The notes: generated by a model not told the origin, from the sequence alone. Positions 21,301-29,978 are shown, counted from the stretch's first letter. The stretch: 64,000 bases of DNA from UBA9653 sp014859835 (GCA_014859835.1 JACZKW010000047.1:1-64000), one strand, 5' to 3'. Translations and numbers: made by a program.

Positions 21301-23136
21301 TCGGTCATCGTGTCAAGCGTACCTGGTGGACAGACCGTGTATGTTCGCTCAGTGCTGTACAACGACGGTGAGGCTCCTGTCTTGAACCCTGTAGTATCAT
21401 TGACTGTGAACTATAGCGACTCAGAGACCGAGTTTTTCAATCAGACACTGTATGGTGTTCTTTATGAGGGCTCTCAATTCGCGGTTGAGTTCGTGTATTC
21501 CGCACCATTTGTGATGAACAACACTGTTTTCACTTTCACCATGGACGCGAACCGCTATGGGGCAGTGACGGAGACGGACCTGACAAACAACGTAGTGACG
21601 GATACGCTCACCGTCCTTGATATCCGCGAGGACTTCAAAGTCGGCGTAGATGACATCTCTGTGGACGACGGCTCGAATGCTCATGAATTCGGGAGACTGA
21701 TCACGATCACGGCCAACATCTACAACCTGGGTGGGACAGACCCCGGAAGTGTGAGCATCAGATTCAACCTCACATTCGGGTCTCTGGAGTATGAGATCGG
21801 CATAAGGGCGACAAACATACCTTGGGGTATGATGACGCCTGTCTTCATGCCGTATATGATAAACCAGACGATTGGTGGAACATATTCCATATCCGTATAC
21901 GTCGACTATGATGACAACTATTCGAATGAGAAGAACGAGGAGAACAACGAAGCAGCGATTGATTTCGAAATCGTCGATCTCGTGTATCACATCTCCATGA
22001 CTACGAACGCCGACACGGGCGAGTATAAGGCGGGCGACAACGCCTTCGTGACCTTGTATGTCTTCTATGGCGCGACTGCGCCGGATGTTGGTAGCGAAGA
22101 AGCGGTATCTGGACTGCCAGGCGTTTCCGTGAACCTCGTGAGCCCCGATAGCATAGTCCTCGTGCGCGCCGATCCGATTTCGACATCCGCTACAGGCCAA
22201 GCATCATTCACAGTGGTGCTCCTGACAAGTCTAGAGACTGGTCAGTACACGCTGGTCCCAGTGATTCTTGAAGACGAGCAGCCTAGCTTCTCGCTTACGA
22301 TAAGCATAGATGGCGAAGTCTCTGGACGTGGCATCGCGTTGTGGGTCTGGCTCGTAATAATCGGCGTGATCGTCGGATCCGTCCTCGGTGTCACTGCTTA
22401 TATCTATTTCAGAGGTCTCGGCAAACTGGTCGAGTGTGGAGAATGCGGCGCATTCATCCCGGCTGGGAACAAGAGATGCCCGAAGTGTGGAGTTGAGTTC
22501 GAAGTCGGCACGATGAAATGCTCTGAGTGCGGAGCATGGGTGCCTGCGGAATCGACCGAGTGCCCCAACTGCGGCGTGAAGTTCGTCGGCGAGGAGATTG
22601 GCGAGGAGGATTACCTCGAGAAGATGAGGCGCGAGTACGATGAGATGGTCTCGAAGTACCGTGAGTTGGCAAAGCCCGAACTCGGCAAGAAGTTTAGCGA
22701 CAAGAAGTTCGAAGAGTGGTGGGCAACCCAGCCGACATATATCTCATTCGATGATTGGCTCGCAAAGGAAGAGGAGAAGCGGAAGGAGGGGCCGGTACCA
22801 TGCCCTGTCTGTGGCACGATGAACCCGAAGGAATCGACTGTATGTCACAAGTGTGGCACGGTCTTCGGAGTCGAGACGGAAGTGCCTCCCGGAAAGCAGC
22901 CTCCCACCCCACCGTCCTCAGGCGAGGCGTTGCCAGAATCGTCTGGAGTCGAGCCTGCCCTGTCAGGCGAGAAAGCTTCAGAACAACCGCGCCCTCCCCA
23001 GGCTGCAGCACCGAAGATGGTCATCAGAAGGCCCATCGACCGAAAGGTGGTCCCGAAGAAGATCATCAAGACTCCTATAGCCAGGGATTCGAATAACGAA
23101 GGCAACGGATCCTACAACGACGAGGATCAGCAGTAG
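18346..23136 (+). CDS. Giant surface protein with beta-helix and CARDB repeats, one membrane anchor and cytoplasmic zinc ribbons
   Basis: About 1596 residues. The N-terminus has a signal or anchor segment (about 15-35). The next roughly 750 residues are rich in Gly, Ser, Thr, Asn and short strand repeats suggestive of a right-handed beta-helix or other repetitive surface fold. At least three CARDB-like repeats follow (about 860-1250; PDLSV..., ADLSLNAIEF..., FKVGVDDISV...), then an Ig-like segment. One clear membrane helix lies at about 1326-1350 (ALWVWLVIIGVIVGSVLG). The cytoplasmic tail carries three zinc ribbons (CGEC/CPKC, CSEC/CPNC, CPVC/CHKC), a helical insert and a basic end. ATG 18346 has GGTGGGTG before it; GTG 18334 is an alternative. 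The extracellular part uses more A/T-ending codons than neighbouring genes. It ends convergent with the pilus operon. Confidence 0.8.
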   Translation: MEHRAGPLQANRSLSALIVATFVLSAFAGLFVMSNPAPTAAQTPIGDLIVTAGTYTVENVNQPVDGDVLVSGGELIIRNAALLVISNVGVQRTVTIETGGTMILERGTLTTYLNQIDPWPFLIVDIDGGTLIASERSLLSFPGTITVQNGGELILYDSTIEPLPAGDISLYISGSPTVVIDAADDGPAISVIDGSIMMFDSEITSLPEYPSLGLVASNLTLSGESTLLAVNSYISVDFGPNVSASDWSTHNMLVLSDSSKAHLYGTYFDEYSGSYSARSSAILADGESYIALPASSGPEDTTTGQSYTDLVASNEGSTYHVAPGDVMAIDTFSAGPPATVDEATLYVRYLVDAGYNGARSFTWRLEGGTAASTGITPLPSETSFVEKSFDLRDAGVTTTGDLADLDINFIHDGSTGDVQVDSMSIVISLGPEAYIYRWINLTVGDEYGVPIPDCDISSTFTGSLTFSDQPSFYFGLGEGSSSVPPQVVLDYMDETAESFGVTGPLGAATIPLLTDLVSGGQSPNSLFVGSYSITGTVIQDAVEHASNETFSFPAYPAMSITDQQFDMTVDVQGISAESPDPSKWLVVPPNLTIENMSYYHAGDVIVASDGNLTLRNAIFELVQSTANERTVYVDGTANFVIEDSQVNSALAIDIIVKGHGTLEVNRSVLNGVNIVAMDDALVILRDTDFDGTITTSWDSSARIVVVDSVLAQAPVLSGNALGEFTNSSVPSIVVTEDARALIYRWIHVTVLDGGDNPLPGASVSAWFFVNSTYWSSAPSDESGIAQIKSLGTILTSDGSTFIGNYKINSTYMSDGDLHFSDQTISIGVMPYTEPLTENATYAVLRMSTVVLPDLSVRPGYIWTEPTDVVYNSTCTIFALIENTGDKVAEDVMVEFLIGEDIETATLLNSTVISTINPDSQVTADVGWIPDSIGTFTVWVRVNGGLDGTPDFNELSFIDNQEWVYIRVLDYADLSLNAIEFLAGDPSVIVSSVPGGQTVYVRSVLYNDGEAPVLNPVVSLTVNYSDSETEFFNQTLYGVLYEGSQFAVEFVYSAPFVMNNTVFTFTMDANRYGAVTETDLTNNVVTDTLTVLDIREDFKVGVDDISVDDGSNAHEFGRLITITANIYNLGGTDPGSVSIRFNLTFGSLEYEIGIRATNIPWGMMTPVFMPYMINQTIGGTYSISVYVDYDDNYSNEKNEENNEAAIDFEIVDLVYHISMTTNADTGEYKAGDNAFVTLYVFYGATAPDVGSEEAVSGLPGVSVNLVSPDSIVLVRADPISTSATGQASFTVVLLTSLETGQYTLVPVILEDEQPSFSLTISIDGEVSGRGIALWVWLVIIGVIVGSVLGVTAYIYFRGLGKLVECGECGAFIPAGNKRCPKCGVEFEVGTMKCSECGAWVPAESTECPNCGVKFVGEEIGEEDYLEKMRREYDEMVSKYRELAKPELGKKFSDKKFEEWWATQPTYISFDDWLAKEEEKRKEGPVPCPVCGTMNPKESTVCHKCGTVFGVETEVPPGKQPPTPPSSGEALPESSGVEPALSGEKASEQPRPPQAAAPKMVIRRPIDRKVVPKKIIKTPIARDSNNEGNGSYNDEDQQ

Positions 23137-23160
23137 GTTGCTGCCATCCTCAAAACTCAC

Positions 23161-23185
23161 AAACCCTTTGACGGTTTTTCATTTC
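23161..23185 (+). terminator. Hairpin and T-rich end of the surface protein gene
   Basis: AAACC and GGTTT (23161-23177) flank a 7-nt loop and are followed by TTCATTTC, 25 nt after the stop codon. Confidence 0.45.
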
Positions 23186-23208
23186 TCATGTTTCAATGCC
23201 ATTAATGC

Positions 23209-23240
23209 GTATTGTATCGAGCCGCGGCTCATTGCAATAC
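23209..23240. repeat. Nested palindrome between convergent genes
   Basis: The perfect 12-bp palindrome GAGCCGCGGCTC (23219-23230) sits exactly in the centre of GTATTG (23209-23214) and CAATAC (23235-23240). It lies between the stops of the surface protein gene and the pilus operon. It could be a bidirectional terminator or a protein-binding site. Confidence 0.55.
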
Positions 23241-23271
23241 ATGATGTCTATCGAGAACGGGATTATCGAAA

Positions 23272-25017
23272 TCAGGTTCGCTGAGGAGGTCCGGTCTCTG
23301 CCAGTTTCGCCCGGACCTCTTTCATCACCTTGTCAGGATCCTTGTAATATGCAGATATGATGGTGGCAACCTTCCTGTGATTGTCGATGCTCATCTTCTT
23401 CATGTACTCGAGGATGTCGACACGCCTCTTGATCTCCCTTTCCATCTCGCGAGGTGCCCAGTTTCTGGCCATTCTGACCTTCTCGTACACGTAGCTGTGA
23501 CCGCTGTAGTTGAAAGTGTCATCTGCTGGATTCCACGTGTAGACGGAGTTTGTGATCAGCTCATCGGTCTCGGGGTCGATGCCGACGATCTCCGTCAGTG
23601 ACTTGACTCGTCTGGTCATCTTGGTCCCGACCTTGACCTGAGCCTGCAATAGCACGATATTGAGGGCGGTTATCAATGCCCTGGGCAGGTTGATGGGGTC
23701 GTTCTCCATCCTGTGAACCATCGCCTGGACATCCTCTGCATGGAAAGTGGAATAGCAGGTCTTGCCAGTTGCCATGGCCTGGAACACGACATACGCTTCC
23801 TTGCCTCTGACCTCACCGACCATCAGATACTGAGGCCTCTGTCTCATGGCTGCCGTGAGCAAGTCGAACATGTCTATCTCACCGGAAGATCTTCCAGTGA
23901 TCATGCTCTTCCCGCCGAAGCCTTCTCGGGTCAGACCCGGGACCCAGTTCTCATGTGGTAGGTTGAGCTCCCTGGTGTCCTCGATGGAGACGATCTTCAT
24001 CTGCGGGGGGATGAAAAGGAGAACGGCGTTCAAGGTCGTGGTCTTTCCACTCGCGGTACCTCCACACACGAGCATCGACTCTCCATGCTCGATGCCTATC
24101 CAGAGGTATGCCATCATCTCCGTGCTCATCGTCTTGAATTTGAGTAGGTCGAGCGGGGTGAAAGGATTCTCCTTGAACCGTCTGATTGTGAATGACGAAC
24201 CCCTCTTCGTGACATGCTTCCCGAGGGTCGCCTGCAATCTGGAGCCGTCCGGGATCGTAGCGTCCAGAAGTGGGCTCGCAACCGAGATGTGCTTGCCGCA
24301 CTTCTGGGCAAGCCATACAACGAAACCATCGAGTTCCACCTCCTTCTCGAACCTGAGATTGGACCTTATTGAGCCGTATTTCCTGTGATAGATGTACAGC
24401 GGGACGTCGACTCCATCGCACGAGCAGTCCTCTACATTGGGTTCGGCCATCATCACGTCGATGACGCCGTAGCCGAGGAAATCCCTGAGGAGATAGTACA
24501 TCACCCTCTCCTTGGATACTGGATGCAACGAGATGCCCAGCTGGTCCATGAGCTCCTCGATGATCCGTCTGAGGTACTTCTCCTTCTCGGAAGGTTCCTC
24601 CTCGGTCATCTTCTCGACAGATGCGATGAGGGTCTCTTTCAGCAGAGCGAGCACAGCTGCCTCGTCCCCCAGCAGCTTAGGCTCGATCACCTCGTATGTG
24701 TACTCGTTGGCCTTGTTGTCGTACCTTATCCTGACATATGAATAATTCTGTTTGACCGGGATCATCTCGACCTCGTCGATATTCGACTCGGTCAGCTTTG
24801 GTATCTCCGTGATCTGGCTGATGTCGACCTTCACCTCGTTCTTGGTGATCGCGATCATCGCAGGTCTGGGCTTTATCTTCATAAGGAAACCGTAGTACGC
24901 TGCGAAAAAGCCTCCGCTCTTCGCCTTCTCCTCCTCTGGTGGGGGAGTCTCATCTGCTTCAGGCGCGTTTGGCTGCGGTTCTTCCGTTTCTATCTTGGCC
25001 TGCTCGGTTTCAGACAT
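23272..25017 (-). CDS. Type IV pilus / type II secretion ATPase (first of two)
   Basis: About 581-residue hexameric secretion ATPase of the archaeal TadA/GspE/ArlI class. After an acidic Pro-rich N-terminus (1-45), the N-terminal domain and catalytic core carry LLRDFLGYGVIDVMM, the VEDCSCDGVDVP strand, FTIRRF, Walker A GGTASGKTTT, the Asp box IVSIEDTREL, Walker B LMVGEVRGKEA and the His box STFHAED. All catalytic motifs look intact. It would energise pilin assembly or retraction at the inner face of the membrane. It is the last gene of the operon. ATG 25017 is chosen; GTG 25026 overlaps the upstream stop as GTGA and is equally possible. It is clearly paralogous to the ATPase at 26984-28744. 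Confidence 0.88.
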   Translation of the reverse strand: MSETEQAKIETEEPQPNAPEADETPPPEEEKAKSGGFFAAYYGFLMKIKPRPAMIAITKNEVKVDISQITEIPKLTESNIDEVEMIPVKQNYSYVRIRYDNKANEYTYEVIEPKLLGDEAAVLALLKETLIASVEKMTEEEPSEKEKYLRRIIEELMDQLGISLHPVSKERVMYYLLRDFLGYGVIDVMMAEPNVEDCSCDGVDVPLYIYHRKYGSIRSNLRFEKEVELDGFVVWLAQKCGKHISVASPLLDATIPDGSRLQATLGKHVTKRGSSFTIRRFKENPFTPLDLLKFKTMSTEMMAYLWIGIEHGESMLVCGGTASGKTTTLNAVLLFIPPQMKIVSIEDTRELNLPHENWVPGLTREGFGGKSMITGRSSGEIDMFDLLTAAMRQRPQYLMVGEVRGKEAYVVFQAMATGKTCYSTFHAEDVQAMVHRMENDPINLPRALITALNIVLLQAQVKVGTKMTRRVKSLTEIVGIDPETDELITNSVYTWNPADDTFNYSGHSYVYEKVRMARNWAPREMEREIKRRVDILEYMKKMSIDNHRKVATIISAYYKDPDKVMKEVRAKLAETGPPQRT

Positions 25018-25022
25018 CTCAA

Positions 25023-25955
25023 TCACGCAAACAGTATTCTGAGGGAAACAAATCCTGCGACCAACATGATGAAGCTGTGCCTCATCCCTATGGGTATGCT
25101 CCCCTTCTGGATGACACCAGCTAGCAGCCCATCCCCAACCGCATGCACCACTATCGCAAGTAGGAATATGAATGAGATATCGTCGATGAGGGCGACCTTG
25201 ATGTTGACTCCCGGAATCTCCTGTAATCCCATATCCTGAGCCGCATCGTTCACCGTCGTTCCCGCCTCCTCCATCTTAGGGAGGAACTGCAGGTCGAGGA
25301 TCAATATTGTCGCAATGAACACGAAGAATGAAATGTAGACGACCATCACATAGGTCGACATGGTCACGTTCCTCTCCTCCTGTGTGAGGATGGATTCCTT
25401 GGCATCATGGGACACCATAGTGAGGACATCGGCGACGTTGCCACCCGCGTCGTTGGCCTTCCTGATTATCGATGTCATTCTTACGACCAGAGGTGTCTTG
25501 ACCCTTTCCGAGAACAATCTGATGGCCTCAGATGCGGGCACACCCCATTCTATCTGCGCAGCCATCTTCTTGATTTCCGGAGTCAATCGGCCATATCTGC
25601 CGGACGATGCGATGACGATCGAGTCCGCCAAAGTCATGCCGAACCTTCCGGCCTCCGCCACATCTCTGAGGAAATCGGGTAGTCTGGTCTCGATCTCCCT
25701 GATATGCTTCTCCTTCGCCGATGTGTAGAATCCGTAGGGGGCAAGGAATGCCAATATCCCAAAGATGACGTAATCGATCGGTTCGAACGGGAGCGAAAGG
25801 CTGCCTATCCCATCTATGATCGCCAAGAACACGCATATGCCCACAGCGGCGAACGAACCTGCTAGGATGGTTCTAGTCTTATCGGACTTCTCAGTGGCAA
25901 GGATCTTCTTGATCGCCCTCTCCTGTTCTGCCTGACTGAGCTTCTTCGTTGCCAT
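25023..25955 (-). CDS. TadC-like pilus membrane platform protein (second)
   Basis: About 310 residues with the type II secretion F domain. Two membrane segments lie near residues 27-85, a cytoplasmic F domain follows (LPDFLRDVAEAGRFGMTLADSI, with the later helix LVVRMTSIIRKANDAGGNVADVL), and three more membrane segments occupy the C-terminal third. Proteins of this class form the membrane platform that contacts the ATPase. ATG 25955 begins one base after the stop of the upstream gene, which points to translational coupling; a longer frame back to 26006 would overlap that gene and is rejected. The long loop between membrane segments in the last third (about 230-260) is predicted to face outside. 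Confidence 0.82.
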   Translation of the reverse strand: MATKKLSQAEQERAIKKILATEKSDKTRTILAGSFAAVGICVFLAIIDGIGSLSLPFEPIDYVIFGILAFLAPYGFYTSAKEKHIREIETRLPDFLRDVAEAGRFGMTLADSIVIASSGRYGRLTPEIKKMAAQIEWGVPASEAIRLFSERVKTPLVVRMTSIIRKANDAGGNVADVLTMVSHDAKESILTQEERNVTMSTYVMVVYISFFVFIATILILDLQFLPKMEEAGTTVNDAAQDMGLQEIPGVNIKVALIDDISFIFLLAIVVHAVGDGLLAGVIQKGSIPIGMRHSFIMLVAGFVSLRILFA

Positions 25956-25956
25956 C

Positions 25957-27000
25957 CTACATCGCCCCTTCCTGTGACATGTTCCAAATGACAAATATGA
26001 ATCCAAACTGCGAGATCGGGATCATCCCCAGGACGATCAGGTACAGGAGCGTGACCATCATGTCGGAGTCACCTCCACCGACGATTGCCATGATCGCCAT
26101 GATGAGAACAAGGAATAGGGGGAAAGCAACGACGACAGTGACGAAGGATTCGGCGAGCATGCCAAGTGTCTCCATCTGGGACTTCATGGCGAGCTTGTTC
26201 TCCTTCTGGTATTCATCCGCCTTGAGCAGGAAGTACGGCTTGAGTTGCCCACCTGATGTGGAAGTGGTGACGACACCCTGCAAGAACTCCTGGAACTTGG
26301 CCGAGGGTGACCTCTTCGAAGCCTTCTTGATGGCGGTCAGGATATCCGATCCCAGTAGTTCCGTGTCACGCGTGATCCACGAGGACTCCTCCGAGATCTC
26401 ACCGTAGACCTTCTGCCTCGAGAGTTCCTTGAATATGACATCTATGTTGACATCCGCCGACGCCATGGCAGAGATGAAGCCCATCGCAGCCGCGATCCTC
26501 TTGTCGATATCCCTGCCCCTGGACTTGGCCTTGGAGGCCGGTGATCCCATGAGCATCATGAACGCCATCATGGGTAACAGACCAATCGCTATGCCTGATA
26601 TCATGATCCTAACCATTATCGATACGCCGAGCACCCCGAAGAGGATGATGCCGACGACCACTGCTATGACCACTCCTATGGCGAATGCGATGATAGTGCT
26701 CATGAGTACATAGGCATAGTATTCTTCGACCCGTATCCTCATATGGGCCTTGTTGAGTGATTCCTCAAGGGCCTGGTTGTTGGCGCTGGTCATCTTATCG
26801 CTCGCGAACTTGCCCATTATGCGCCAGGACAAATCCTGAAACTTGGTCAGGCTGACGTAGTCGGGGACGGCGCCCTTGGTCAATCGGACTCCATGAGGTC
26901 CGATGTCCTCCCCTCTCTGGGTCAGCTTCGTCTTGAGGTACTCTCCCTTCTTGGTCTCGACCCTCTCGAAGACATCGGAGACTTCAGGCAGAGTCGACAC
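25957..27000 (-). CDS. TadB/TadC-like pilus membrane platform protein (first)
   Basis: A 347-residue F-domain membrane protein. The N-terminal 85 residues are cytoplasmic. Two adjacent hydrophobic segments follow (about 93-150, rich in Ile/Val/Met), then the cytoplasmic F domain (IDKRIAAAMGFISAMASADVNIDVIFKELS ends near 200), and two or three C-terminal membrane segments. It overlaps the upstream ATPase gene by 17 nt. The start is GTG 27000; the GGAGG directly before it is too close to be an ideal ribosome site, so the true start is uncertain. Together with the gene at 25023 it makes a two-protein platform, as in archaeal Tad-like systems where one bacterial platform protein corresponds to two shorter ones. 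Confidence 0.8.
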   Translation of the reverse strand: MSTLPEVSDVFERVETKKGEYLKTKLTQRGEDIGPHGVRLTKGAVPDYVSLTKFQDLSWRIMGKFASDKMTSANNQALEESLNKAHMRIRVEEYYAYVLMSTIIAFAIGVVIAVVVGIILFGVLGVSIMVRIMISGIAIGLLPMMAFMMLMGSPASKAKSRGRDIDKRIAAAMGFISAMASADVNIDVIFKELSRQKVYGEISEESSWITRDTELLGSDILTAIKKASKRSPSAKFQEFLQGVVTTSTSGGQLKPYFLLKADEYQKENKLAMKSQMETLGMLAESFVTVVVAFPLFLVLIMAIMAIVGGGDSDMMVTLLYLIVLGMIPISQFGFIFVIWNMSQEGAM

Positions 27001-28744
27001 CTCCTGTCGGCATCTTCAAACCGCTCTGGGAGGCTGCCGGGTACATTTCCTTTCGAGCCATTTCCGCCACTCCCTTCGGGTCCTTGTAATATGATTTGAT
27101 GATGTTCCAGATGTCCACATGGTCAGACATGTCCTTCGATACCATGTATTTCACGATATCCACACGGCGCTCGAATTCCTCCAGCAGTTCCTCGTGTGTC
27201 AGGTTCTTCATTTCCATGATCTTGTCAAACAGGAAACTGTGGCCCTTGAAGATGAACTTGTCCGTGGCCTGATCCCATTCGTAGACCGTGTTGCTGATGA
27301 GCTCGTTCGTTTCGGGTTCGAAACCGACGATTTCGATGAGCTGCTTGATTCTCCTGACCATGTCCATTCCTACTCTTGCATGTGTCTGGATGATGACATT
27401 CCTGAGGGCAGTGAGCAGAATTCTGGGACAATTGATCGGTGGGTTCTCAAGCCTGTTGACCATGCCCTTGACAGAATCCGCGTGCATGGTCGAGAAGGTC
27501 GTGTGACCGGTCGCCATCGCTTGGAACATGGTGTAGGTCTCCTTTCCTCTCACCTCTCCGACGATGATATAGTTCGGCCTCTGTCTCAACGCGGCCCTGA
27601 CGAGGTCGTACATATCTATCTCACCCGCGGCCTTTCCGTCCGGCCCTCGCTCACCTGAGCCAGATCTTGTCGTGGCGGGAATCCAGTTCTCATGAGGTAG
27701 GTTGATCTCTCTTGTATCCTCCATGGTGACGATTTTGGCACCAGGGGGTATGAATAGTGACATGGCGTTGAGCGTCGCCGTCTTTCCACTAGCCGTGCCT
27801 CCGGCTATGATGGCCGACTCTCCATGCTCCACACCGAGCCACAGATACGCGACTATCTCTGGTGATGCCGTGCCGTACTTGATCAGTTCGACCGGCGTGA
27901 ACGGTTTCTCCTTGAATCGTCTGATTGTGAACGAGGCACCCCTCGTGGTCACTTCTCTCGCATAGGTCGCCTGGACTCTGTGCCCTTCCGGCGTAGTACC
28001 GTCTAGTATGGGGTTCGAGACGGAGAGCTGCTTCCCACATCTCTGGCCAAGCGATATGACGAACGAGTTGAGGTCATCCTCATCCTCGAACACGACATTG
28101 GTCTTGATGGATTCGAACTTGCTATGGAACAGGAACAGTGGGATGCCTACGCCATCGCAGGATACGTCTTCGACATGAGTGTCGCTAATCATTGCATCTA
28201 TGGGACCATATCCGACGAAATCCCTCGTGATGAAGTACTTCACCTTGTCTTCCGAGATCGGTTCGAGTCTGATACCCCTCGACTTGATGTAGCTGTCCAC
28301 GCTCCTCTCCAGGTAGGTCTTCTTGTTCATGTGGTCGAGCTTCGCCCACTCGTAATCGAGGATCATCTCGAAGGTGGCCTTGATCTTCTTCAACAACGCA
28401 TCTTCGTCTTCGGTCAGCACCGGCTCGATCACGCTCATTATGTAATCGCTAGTGGCTGCGTTGTAAGTAACCCTCACATAGCTGAACGGATCAACCACTG
28501 GATAGAATGCCATCTCCTGGATATCAGGATCCGTTATGGGGGGGATCTCGGTGTACGGTGACCCCTTCCCGTCCTTCCACTGCTTCCTCCTAGCAGCTGC
28601 ACCCTTCGCGGATTTGATTTTGATGGGTTCGGATTTGAGCCTGCTCACAGCGTTGATGTATCCATGCCAGATGCGAGCGCCTATTGGCTGCTTAGGGACT
28701 TTAACGGGTATGTCATATTCAATTTTCGCATCTGCCTCAGACAA
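26984..28744 (-). CDS. Type IV pilus / type II secretion ATPase (second)
   Basis: A 586-residue ATPase paralogous to the one at 23272 but with a different, basic N-terminus (SRLKSEPIKIKSAKGAAARR near 35-55). Core motifs are intact: FVGYGPIDAMI, VEDVSCDGVGIP, FTIRRF, Walker A GGTASGKTAT, Asp box IVTMEDTREI, Walker B IIVGEVRGKET and His box STMHADS. The start is TTG 28744 with GAGGTGAG about 5 nt upstream. It is the second gene of the operon, 10 nt after the pilin-like gene, and overlaps the platform gene by 17 nt. Having two complete ATPases in one archaeal pilus operon suggests different tasks, such as extension and retraction, which is inference. Confidence 0.88.
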   Translation of the reverse strand: MSEADAKIEYDIPVKVPKQPIGARIWHGYINAVSRLKSEPIKIKSAKGAAARRKQWKDGKGSPYTEIPPITDPDIQEMAFYPVVDPFSYVRVTYNAATSDYIMSVIEPVLTEDEDALLKKIKATFEMILDYEWAKLDHMNKKTYLERSVDSYIKSRGIRLEPISEDKVKYFITRDFVGYGPIDAMISDTHVEDVSCDGVGIPLFLFHSKFESIKTNVVFEDEDDLNSFVISLGQRCGKQLSVSNPILDGTTPEGHRVQATYAREVTTRGASFTIRRFKEKPFTPVELIKYGTASPEIVAYLWLGVEHGESAIIAGGTASGKTATLNAMSLFIPPGAKIVTMEDTREINLPHENWIPATTRSGSGERGPDGKAAGEIDMYDLVRAALRQRPNYIIVGEVRGKETYTMFQAMATGHTTFSTMHADSVKGMVNRLENPPINCPRILLTALRNVIIQTHARVGMDMVRRIKQLIEIVGFEPETNELISNTVYEWDQATDKFIFKGHSFLFDKIMEMKNLTHEELLEEFERRVDIVKYMVSKDMSDHVDIWNIIKSYYKDPKGVAEMARKEMYPAASQSGLKMPTGGVDSA

Positions 28745-28754
28745 AAGCTCACCT

Positions 28755-29747
28755 CTAAGGGGCCACCTCGCCCAGTGTTACCAGGATCGTCGCGTGCGTG
28801 TGGTCCAAAACGTTCACATCCTTGATCGTGACTGTCAATGTGTAGTAATCGTTCTGGGTGCCTTCCGAATCATGTAGCGTGAGAGGTCCTATTGAGAAGT
28901 CAGTATCGTATGTCAAGCCCGCCATCGAGTTGTTGAGCGCCTTGTTGAAATAGGTCAGCCAAGCGTTTCCGTGCTTGCTCACTATCGTGAACGTGAGGTC
29001 AGCTCCCACATCGCTTTCGTATACATTGGTGTTGGCATAGAGGAGATCAACGTATATCCCCTTCGTGCCAGTCCCACCCACGGTCTTGTCCAGGCCTAGC
29101 ATCGAGACCTGTGTAAGCTTGACAACTCGGCTCGTGTCAACCCCTGCAACGATATTCGTGACCGAGAACTGAAGCCCCGCTATGATATATTCTCCATCTG
29201 ACTGGTTGAGTATCAGGGCACCGCAATCATAGGTCAGGTGCTGCTCGACATAATACCTGTTAGGTGCATAGAAGTCGATGTATCCGCCAGCGTGTCCGTC
29301 ATCGCTTGTGCTCAATGTCTGCTCGTCGCCTACGAATGTCGCATTGAACGATGGATACCCGGTGGTGGATTGAGAACCGAACTGTAATATTCCAGCTGTC
29401 GGTGCAGCGAATATCGGTATGCCCTGGGCATGTAAAGTTATCGGGACGAAAACGGGAGTAGGGGCCAGAAGGCTGTTCGAATAATCCGCGACCAGCCCGT
29501 CGACCTGGGACTTGAGGTAGATCATCTGCTGGACAACTGTCGCCATATGCGCGCTCTCGTTATCGCTCATCCAGACAGGGACGAACTGGTTGGTGAACAT
29601 GCCCATGAACGTAAGGAACACAAGCAGCGACATGATGGTGCCGATTGTAGAGGCAACCCCCTCATCATCGTTCCATCTCGGCGATCGCTTAATACGGCCA
29701 ATAACGGAGTTTCCAGAATAGCTATTTCGAATTTCTGACAAGTCCAT
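28755..29747 (-). CDS. Archaeal type IV pilin-like protein
   Basis: About 330 residues. The first 30 residues are hydrophilic and end in RWNDDEGVASTIGTIMS, followed by a hydrophobic helix (LLVFLTFMGMF). This is the layout of an archaeal class III signal peptide, cleaved just before the helix by a prepilin peptidase. The rest is a beta-rich extracellular domain with several aromatic and Thr/Ser-rich strands. At 330 residues it is longer than typical major pilins, so it may be a minor or tip pilin. ATG 29747 is chosen because GGTGGTAGG precedes it and a TATA box lies 50-60 nt upstream; the frame itself continues upstream without support. It is the first gene of the pilus operon. Confidence 0.75.
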   Translation of the reverse strand: MDLSEIRNSYSGNSVIGRIKRSPRWNDDEGVASTIGTIMSLLVFLTFMGMFTNQFVPVWMSDNESAHMATVVQQMIYLKSQVDGLVADYSNSLLAPTPVFVPITLHAQGIPIFAAPTAGILQFGSQSTTGYPSFNATFVGDEQTLSTSDDGHAGGYIDFYAPNRYYVEQHLTYDCGALILNQSDGEYIIAGLQFSVTNIVAGVDTSRVVKLTQVSMLGLDKTVGGTGTKGIYVDLLYANTNVYESDVGADLTFTIVSKHGNAWLTYFNKALNNSMAGLTYDTDFSIGPLTLHDSEGTQNDYYTLTVTIKDVNVLDHTHATILVTLGEVAP

Positions 29748-29796
29748 CCTACCACCGAAGGGGGGTTTCTGAAGCAACCTAATCAGCGTCTGAAGC

Positions 29797-29806
29797 ATAT
29801 TTAAAG
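29797..29806 (-). promoter_or_regulatory. TATA box of the pilus operon
   Basis: TTTAAATATG on the minus strand lies about 50-60 nt before the pilin ATG and implies a leader of about 25 nt with a strong ribosome site. Confidence 0.6.
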
Positions 29807-29970
29807 TCTTCGTTTCTGGTATCGTCTGGAATACACCTTTTTTTGCCACCCCAGATCGATCGGATTCGCCTGGTCGTATGGACCATCGATGTTGATCAAT
29901 CTCGTCCGACCCCCTCATCGATACCGTCGATTTCAGTTCTTGCACTCCGCATGATGCGAATCACCGAAGA

Positions 29971-29978
29971 TTTAATAC
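29971..29978 (+). promoter_or_regulatory. TATA box of tRNA-Phe
   Basis: TTTAATAC lies 34-41 nt before the mature 5' end of tRNA-Phe, as expected for an archaeal tRNA promoter. Confidence 0.5.

Noticed and set aside
21421..22200. 259-codon minus-strand frame inside the giant surface protein gene
   Set aside because: Antisense to CARDB repeats, no ribosome site, no recognised motif.
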